A stretch of 64,000 bases of DNA from Embiotoca jacksoni (lineage: Eukaryota; Chordata; Actinopteri; Embiotocidae). Shown here piece after piece: positions 24,037-64,000 of this stretch. Numbering within the stretch: the stretch's first letter is position 1; each line of letters opens with the position of its first letter. The notes beneath the pieces are model-generated. The model was not told the origin of the DNA. It made no database searches and saw only the letters and a program-made list of their open reading frames with translations. A program made the position numbers and the translations under genes. Location of the stretch: the NCBI GenBank assembly GCA_022577435.1, contig JAKOON010000005.1, positions 8,391,224-8,455,223 of the forward strand, read 5' to 3'.

Positions 24037-24059
24037 CTATGAAGGTCCAGTTTTGTGTG

Positions 24060-24430
24060 TCAGTCCTCTGCGTTGTCATACAGCACCCATTGGTCCGCTG
24101 CACTTTACCCGCGAGGTAATCGTCACTTGGGGATTACGCACCTTTGACCTCCAGCACTGTCAACAGTAAGCTGCTCACCGAGACTCCAGTGCGAGCAAAT
24201 CGACCAGCAGCAACCGGTTCGTCACATGATCAGCGTGCAGCGCAGCCTGCCTGAGTGTGTTCAGCTTTTATTTCCGCGTTCACAGAGGGAGCGCAGACCT
24301 GAATGAGATCCGCCGGTCGCTCACTGTCCGCCTTACACGCCGCGAAACTGCGTCGCCGAGCGGGTATCTGTCTGGCGGGGGGATCGTCCTCACGCAATCG
24401 CATCGCCTGGTCCCACGCTGCTGCAGGACC
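24060..24430 (+). promoter_or_regulatory. ppm1h promoter and 5' UTR, CpG-rich
   Basis: GC and CpG content rises sharply compared with the surrounding DNA and stays high through exon 1, as in a CpG-island promoter. An inverted CCAAT box (CCCATTGG, about 24086-24093) and a CACATGA E-box-like word (about 24223) are visible; no TATA box is evident. The leader contains an ATG at 24303 opening a 47-codon frame that ends at 24446, after the main start. Its context is weak (T at -3), whereas the main ATG has A at -3. The main frame is open upstream without an ATG. Confidence 0.6.

Positions 24431-24446
<16 letters not shown>
24303..24446 (+). other. uORF overlapping the ppm1h start
   Basis: 47 codons from ATG 24303 to TGA 24444-24446, overlapping the ppm1h ATG at 24431 in another frame. 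Relevant only if transcription begins upstream of 24303. It could dampen ppm1h translation, though its weak start context would allow leaky scanning. Confidence 0.35.
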
Positions 24447-57993
<33,547 letters not shown>

Positions 57994-59199
57994 CCAAGCC
58001 ACGAAACCACAACCACCACAGAAACATAATCCTCTGCTGTTTCCCCTCATCCCTTGTGCTCTTTTTAAAGTGCTTTAGTGTGGACTTTCTCTTGAGGGGT
58101 CTAAGGTGTTCCTGGTCAGCGATGGGATTTCTGTCCAGGCTGTTTTCCCCTTAATCATCCTGAGTCGGGGTTATCTCTTTTTGTCCGGTCATTTTGTTTT
58201 TATAAAAAAAAAAAAAAGAAAGAAAAAAAGAAACTGAATCATGAAAGGAGCTGTTGAAGAGTTAAACTACTGATTTTTTTTCTTTTCTGAGGAAGCCATC
58301 CTGAACTTGGTTGCGGGGCGAAGGTTGAGAGCCTGGACTCTCACGAATGAGATGGTGACGTGCATCTCAGGACTGCTGTTACTAACCAATGCACAATATT
58401 TATAAATGTGAAAATGTAGATAGTCTGACACGTAAGACATTTGATAAGTGGACACCTGTACAGTGTAAAAAAAAAACTAAAAAAAAAACCCTAAAGACTG
58501 CTGTCTTACAGTATATACATGAATCCTTCCTCCTCTGCTCCATGTAGGCTTTTAATTGACCCAAGTTCAGTCATCTGTAAATGTTAGCCTCCTTTTGAAT
58601 GTGGACAAAAACTTGCTTCCTTTGGTATTTCACCTGTTTCTTCTAATGCTGCAGTTTCTTTTTTTTTTTTTTTTGTTCATTTTGCACCTTTTTTTAATGG
58701 CAATCATAATCACTGTCAAGGAAATCTGCTTCCATTGAAACACATTTATGAAGAACACTAACAGGAGGTGTCACCTTCCAGATTATTAGATGTAACACTG
58801 CTCACAACATCTCATCATACTCTAATATCTAGTCTCGCTTTGACAGGAATTCAGATTTAAGGCAGAAGAAGTCTTTGTGTTGTACTTGTTCTCTGCCAGC
58901 CTCGTAAATGTCTTCCTTTTATCCTATTTAAGACACCTCGTCATCGTCCTCGGCTGTGTTCCAAATGGTGTACTTGTGCACTAACACACACCCTCGGTGC
59001 GTTCACACTGACATGTACGGAAGCATGCAGTGCACTAGGGGTCCTCGTACGTTGGCGCTCAGAAAACAGTCCAAGCATTTAGTGTGAAATGACGGACAGT
59101 TTGCACACGCAACGGTCGCCATCTTGGCTCCATAGCAGAAAAGGAGGAACCACCGATGTAAAGTGTTTTCATACCGCAGCATCTGAGGAAGCTGCAGCG

Positions 59200-59690
59200 C
59201 CAAAGTGTTTTATTTTTGAATTTCCCAAATTGCTATTTTTGATCGAGAAGTGACCGTATTTGGATGAGCTTCCTCAATCTGACTGGCAACCAGAGGACGC
59301 TATGCCCCGCCCACCAACGGGGGAAACTCGATTGCGCCACAGGCCTGTCAATCAAACAGACACGCCTCCCCCCCCCCAAAAAAAAAAAAAAAAACCAACA
59401 CTTTTTGAAGTGTAATTGATAAGGGTGATTATTTATTGGATGGACCGCCAGAAAACTAATAAGAACTAGTGAATTTAGCGAATAACACCATAATGCCTCA
59501 TGGAGAAAAAAAAAATGGATTGACTTTCATTTAATTTCATGAGAAATGGGTGTCTATGGAGCCAGAGGCTTTTTGGAGCCGACCCCTAGTGGCCCTCTGT
59601 GGTATTGCAGTTTAGGCACTTCTGCCTTGGCCTAATTTTTTTAGACCTGGAAGCTACGTTCACTTGTGTAAGCGGCCTATGGTATTATCA
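59200..59690. mobile_element. Relative of the 32-kb foldback element, inverted
   Basis: TGTCTATGGAGCCAGAGGCT, TAGTGGCCCTCTGTGG, TATTGCAGTTTAGGCA and CCTGGAAGCTACGTT are the reverse complement of words at 32140-32260. ATGGACCGCCAGAAAACTAA and GCCTGTCAATCAAACAGACA match its arm. It lies in the probable ppm1h 3' UTR. Confidence 0.65.
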
Positions 59691-60302
59691 TGTCCGAGTG
59701 TACTGAGGGAAGTGTGTCATTGGGAACACAGCCTTCTTGAAGCTGCTGTTTGCATGCTACGTCAGGTGCATCGCCACCTGCTACTCGTGCCATTATCAAC
59801 TTACATTGTCATACTTTATATATGTAAACCACTCAAACCTTTCTCAGATATCTTGTCCCCATTACGATATGAATAACAGGTGCCTCTAACAATGTGACTT
59901 GCTCTGATTTTTAACTTGAAACTAATGCCGTTACAAGACTCACCATTGCTGACAAATACTCGACTCTTACCTTTTGTGTCTCTGCAATCGATCTCTGATT
60001 CAGTGGGTTTCCACATTTTAGTTCATCGATTTGACTATTTTTTTTTTTTATCTGTACAAGTGTCTGAAGCCAGTGAAACATTGAACAGCGTAACTTAATT
60101 TAAATGTAAAAATGTAAATAGTGTTTCCAGTGGACTCCCCCTCTCCTTTACTTTTACTGTAAGTGATGTACATCTTACCGAAACCAAACCACGTAATTTG
60201 TACCGTTTTAGAAACCTAGAAACTGTTCAGACCTGTTGAACGCGACAATTTCTGACCTTGTAAGCACCTCGCTTTCCCCCATTGGACTGTTGTCATTCCT
60301 AA

Positions 60303-60308
60303 AATAAA
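60303..60308 (+). terminator. Polyadenylation signal candidate AATAAA (ppm1h, proximal)
   Basis: AATAAA 2.3 kb after the stop, followed within about 25 bp by TGTATTGTAC, a modest T/G-rich context. Confidence 0.4.
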
Positions 60309-60600
60309 ACGGTGTACTATATCTGTATTGTACACAGAGAAACCAGACACAGGATTGTGGACTGATTCAGCAGGGACGTACTTAATAGATAACTTTGTGG
60401 GGGTGAACAGAAAGATAATTAAACGTTCAATCTCTTGGCCCAACAATAGCCGTGACAGCAAGTGGGCTTTATTAGATGTTAAAGCTTTTCGTGGATACAA
60501 TTTTTGTTAAAGTAAAACATAAAGTCGTGGTCTGCCGACGCTGACTTAAACCGCCACTTGGATGCATTTAAATTCTGTAAATACTGTGCGCAGATATTTG

Positions 60601-60606
60601 AATAAA
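60601..60606 (+). terminator. Polyadenylation signal candidate AATAAA (ppm1h, distal)
   Basis: AATAAATGTTGTAGG; the T/G-rich sequence directly behind it would suit a cleavage site. Confidence 0.35.
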
Positions 60607-62073
60607 TGTTGTAGGAACTCCGGGCTTGAACGGGGACACTCACTCCAGGAACCGTACAGAATAAGACCATCGCATCTCTGTCAAACTGTGCCAAGTGAGT
60701 CCTGAAGCAAAATGTGGATGAAGGGTATTAGTTCACAAATAGCCTGATAGAATGATAGAAGATTTCATGGTGAGGGTGGCCGCAAGCGGTGTAACTTGAC
60801 GCTGAAGACACGTACGCATAAAGAGAAAAGACAAGTTGACCAAAAAGAGAAAAGACAACGAGGTGCGATTCCCATTTTAAATGGTCTTTCCTTTCTGTCT
60901 CAGTTCAAGAAGTCCAAGGGTGTTCATGTAAGACAAAGAGAAGCAGGTGAGGAGCAAAAGAGAATTTGCACTCAAGTCCTCCTTGAGGTGAGGAGAGGTG
61001 ATACCAAATACTTGAAATACCCGAGACCAAAGATGTAAATCATATTACAGGATGAAGCCTTCATAGTCCAACATGACATGAGAATCAAATGAAAAGAAAT
61101 GCATTCCAGAGGGAGCAGGAAAAGGGAAACTTGATGTTTTATTTGGCTCAACTTACATGATATATCTCCTACTCAAATGGTTCATGTGAATCTGCTTGTT
61201 AGTTTTAGTACTTAGCGGCGGCGAGGCTTTTGTTGCTGTGATTTTATTGACTTTCGACCTGAAACTGAACCTTTTTTTTCTGCCGTGATGTGTCAAAAAT
61301 ATCGTTCTCACGTAAGCGGTACGAAACAATTTCCAACTGTTGTCTTAAAAACCGCACCATCAAGGCAAATGAAAAGAGCGACGTGCTGATAAGAACTTTC
61401 TTTTTGTGCTGGGGGGGGGAGTTGGTTTCATGTAGTCCACTTGGCTTGTATCAGCGAGCTTCATCGGTGAGACTCTTTGCACCCGAGTCCAATTCAGAGG
61501 CTCTGCTGCGTGATAGTATTTAATACGTGCGGGGAATTTGTACTACGCTTTTAGAAAAAGTTATCAAGCCTTTCTCATTCATATTATCAATCTTTTGCTA
61601 TTGATGTAACATTTTCACCCCTTTATAACTTATCTTTGTCTTTTATTTCCTCATTGTATTCGATCTATTTTTTTTTGGGGGGGGGGGGGTGGGTAAAAAG
61701 GTGGCATTTGAAGTGCTAGAAATAAAGCTGAATAAGCAAGAGGACGGCAAATGAAAGCTCAGCGTGACAACAGGGCAGTGACGCGGGGGATGGTTTATGT
61801 TCCACCGCGTCGGCAACAATTGCATCACTTTTATGATTTATGTTACTCTGCTGCACGCGTACAAATGGCTTCAAGGGCATGGCGATGTGCGCGCATCCCC
61901 TTTCTGAATGCCTCTACACGCATTCAGAAGATCATAAATTTGCCGTCGTGGGAGTCTCACACTTTGGTCCTCTGCAGGAGCCGGAGGGCCATCTGGTCCC
62001 CGCAGGCCGGCGCCGTATCCTCCTCCAGCCAGGGCCAGCACTGATCTGGCACTCCTCTCCTATAGGCTCCACG

Positions 62074-62077
<4 letters not shown>

Positions 62078-62119
<42 letters not shown>
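62078..62119 (+). repeat. (GT)n microsatellite
   Basis: About 20 GT units within a GC-richer segment. Confidence 0.97.
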
Positions 62120-62120
<1 letters not shown>

Positions 62121-62332
62121 TCCAGATTGGATGACGGCAATGGTGACACAGTCATTCTTGTGGGTGGCTTGTTTTTCCAAGGTCGCAGCACTCCCACCCC
62201 ACCCGTGGATCGAGCTCCGAGGGAGATGCCGAGTGGGCTCCGAGTGAGATATTCACCTCCAGTAATAGAAAAGCGACGCGGCCGTTACCTCGCCGCGGCG
62301 CAACGTGGGACGGCCGGGGCCGCAGCCTTGAC

Positions 62333-62352
62333 GGGGGGGGGGGGGGGGGGGG
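62333..62352 (+). repeat. Poly(G) run, about 20 G
   Basis: Uninterrupted G run at the end of a CpG-rich segment; potential G-quadruplex and a likely assembly-length uncertainty. Confidence 0.93.
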
Positions 62353-62826
62353 CAAAGGTAGTGAAAACGTCCCGGTTTTTTTTGTACGTTTAACGTAGGT
62401 TTTTCTCCCGCATTACAAAGAGCTCTGCCAGGAGCCACGGTTTTTCATTTCCAGTTTTGGTGTCACTGTCGATGAAAGGCGAGAAGAAAAAGAAATAAAA
62501 AAAAAAAAAAAAAATGAGAAAACGCCCATCGCTGCTGATAAAAGTAAAATATATTCCATTTATATAATGACAAGATATATAAAAGAAAAGTTAGAATAAG
62601 TCAACCTTACTTTTTGTGTAAAAATGACAAGGACAAAAAAAAAAAAAGCATAGTTGCCAAATAATATCCTGTTGAATCGTTTCAGCTGCACTCGGTGGTG
62701 TTGGTTATTTTCAGGTTGATTAATGATTTAGTAGAAACTTTGTGGAAAATGATTACATTTATAATTACAGTTGTAATTATAAGTAGATTATATATTTGAT
62801 GGGTTCAGACTCTTAAATGAAATGCA

Positions 62827-62828
<2 letters not shown>

Positions 62829-62867
<39 letters not shown>

Positions 62868-62910
62868 ATATAAAAAGAAAAAGCTGTGGCAGTGTGTGTG
62901 AAGGTGTTTG

Positions 62911-62948
<38 letters not shown>
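62829..62948 (+). repeat. (TA)n and (CA)n microsatellites
   Basis: About 16 TA units at 62829-62860, then a CA tract at 62914-62948, separated by about 50 bp. Confidence 0.95.
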
Positions 62949-62950
<2 letters not shown>

Positions 62951-64000
62951 AGGCTTCACTGTCCTGTCAGAACAAAGGTGCGGCTGCTTCAGCAGTGCAG
63001 CTGTGATACCCATCTGAGCGGGCAGATTTTCCACGGGGGGGCTCTAATTTACTGCTTTAGGGCTTCGGCTGCCTCGAGTATGATTTATCTGCAGCCCAGC
63101 TCAAATGAGAGCTTCGCTACAAGACGGATGAGAAGGACACACTGCAGGCTGCCTCTCCGCTGCTCGCTGATCCATAGGCTGGCTCGCTTTACAGTCAGGA
63201 TATGATAAATGATGTTTGGTTTTGCCCCGGAGGATGGATTAAGTGGATTTCTTACACTAGACAAGACACTTATTTGAATAATGCAGACCTGTAGGACTTC
63301 CACTCAACAGGCTCTGTGGATAGCTACAACTCTGGCTTTCTTCTGCCGAGACAAAGCACTCCCTCTCCGCAGCCTACGTGCATCTCTGCAATGAGTAGCC
63401 GGAGCAGAATTTATTGTGTAATATCAGCACAGATGCTTGTGGGCAGAGCTGTAGTGGCCCAGGATGAACATAACTCTATCATAACAAACTATCAAGTGTG
63501 GACTCATAAATATTTCATGGGAGTCTTTCTTGGAAGGTCAAAGCAGGATTCAGTCACCGGGTGAGTGGTCTGTGCTCTCATCAGGGCTGTGGGGGTCTCC
63601 GCTCAAAGACTGCAGCCCCCCCCCCCCCGCGCTGCTTTCATCGACCCGAGCCCGGCCGGCCGGCCAATCAAAAGCTCATTACCCATTCTGGTCCCCACCC
63701 CCCATCACAAGACCCCATGACGGCCCATACTAATGTGCTACAGAGCAGCCAGATGCTGCCGGGCGGCCGAGGGCGGACCGCTAAAGATGGGCTGACATGC
63801 GCGGCGGTCGGCTCCCAGACCTCAGCGTGGACACCACGGGGGGGAGGGGGGGGGGGGGGTGTCAGGTCAAGCGGCGTGGACACCGCAGAGGCGCACATCA
63901 CGCAAAATTTAGCAGGGAATAAACCGATTATTAGGCGGACACTTGTTTAGGTCTGCATAGACGATGCGTTCAGGTGCGGGAGGAGAGCACGCGATCCTTG

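Larger units (their letters stand above)
57994..60330 (+). other. Probable ppm1h 3' UTR
   Basis: Non-coding AT-rich DNA after the stop with A/T homopolymers (58203-58230, 58655-58675), TGTAAATA words and an inverted copy of the 32-kb foldback family (59200-59690). It ends at a polyadenylation-signal candidate, 60303, or a second at 60601. Length is inferred. Confidence 0.5.
60607..64000. other. Downstream flank of ppm1h
   Basis: No recognisable exon on either strand. GC-richer, non-repetitive segments at about 61750-62060, 62190-62350 and 62960-63240 stand out from AT-rich surroundings and could be conserved non-coding elements. The many open frames here overlap simple repeats and lack domains. 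In mammals the next gene beyond PPM1H is MON2 in convergent orientation; I see no sign of it here. Confidence 0.5.

Noticed and set aside
24257..24430. N-terminal extension of ppm1h
   Set aside because: The frame is open upstream but has no ATG, and MLTRVKSAVANF is the mammalian N-terminus.

Overview
This window is vertebrate nuclear DNA, almost certainly from a ray-finned (teleost) fish. It is AT-rich and intron-bearing, studded with long (CA)n/(TG)n tracts and with dispersed elements typical of teleost genomes. Two genes are clear, both on the + strand. The first is a V1a-type vasotocin/vasopressin receptor (avpr1a; two coding exons, 1289-3301). The second is the Rab-directed PP2C phosphatase ppm1h (ten coding exons, 24431-57993). 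The same neighbours lie in the same relative orientation in mammals (AVPR1A then PPM1H), so this is conserved synteny, with an intergenic gap of only about 20 kb here.

Layout. 1-1288 is the avpr1a 5' flank and leader, with a cluster of small upstream ORFs. 1289-3301 is the receptor, split by one intron between TM6 and TM7. About 3302-5051 is its probable 3' UTR. 5052-24060 is intergenic. It holds a 167-bp-period local duplication, a composite repeat (9533-11600) with near-perfect CTCF-type motifs, a single-exon 260-codon coiled-coil ORF (15602-16384) flanked by two copies of a dispersed repeat, a decayed Tc1/mariner-like fragment and several SINE-like elements. About 24060-24663 is the GC-rich ppm1h promoter and first exon. 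Introns 1-9 follow. Intron 3 carries a TAATTA-rich cluster and a CTCF-like site, and its acceptor sits directly behind a (TG)n tract. Intron 6 is packed with microsatellites of opposite polarity. Intron 9 appears to use a GC-AG splice pair. About 57994-60330 is the ppm1h 3' UTR. 60607-64000 shows no recognisable exon.

The spliced ppm1h model gives 514 codons, the length I recall for human PPM1H, and keeps the PP2C metal-binding motifs. The receptor model gives 410 codons from the first ATG, or 385 from the second. The genes work in unrelated pathways (peptide-hormone signalling, and reversal of LRRK2-type Rab phosphorylation), and only their linkage is shared. I found no clear new multi-gene system. 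The least explained coding signal is the coiled-coil ORF near 16 kb. All family assignments come from reading the sequence; no database search was run.
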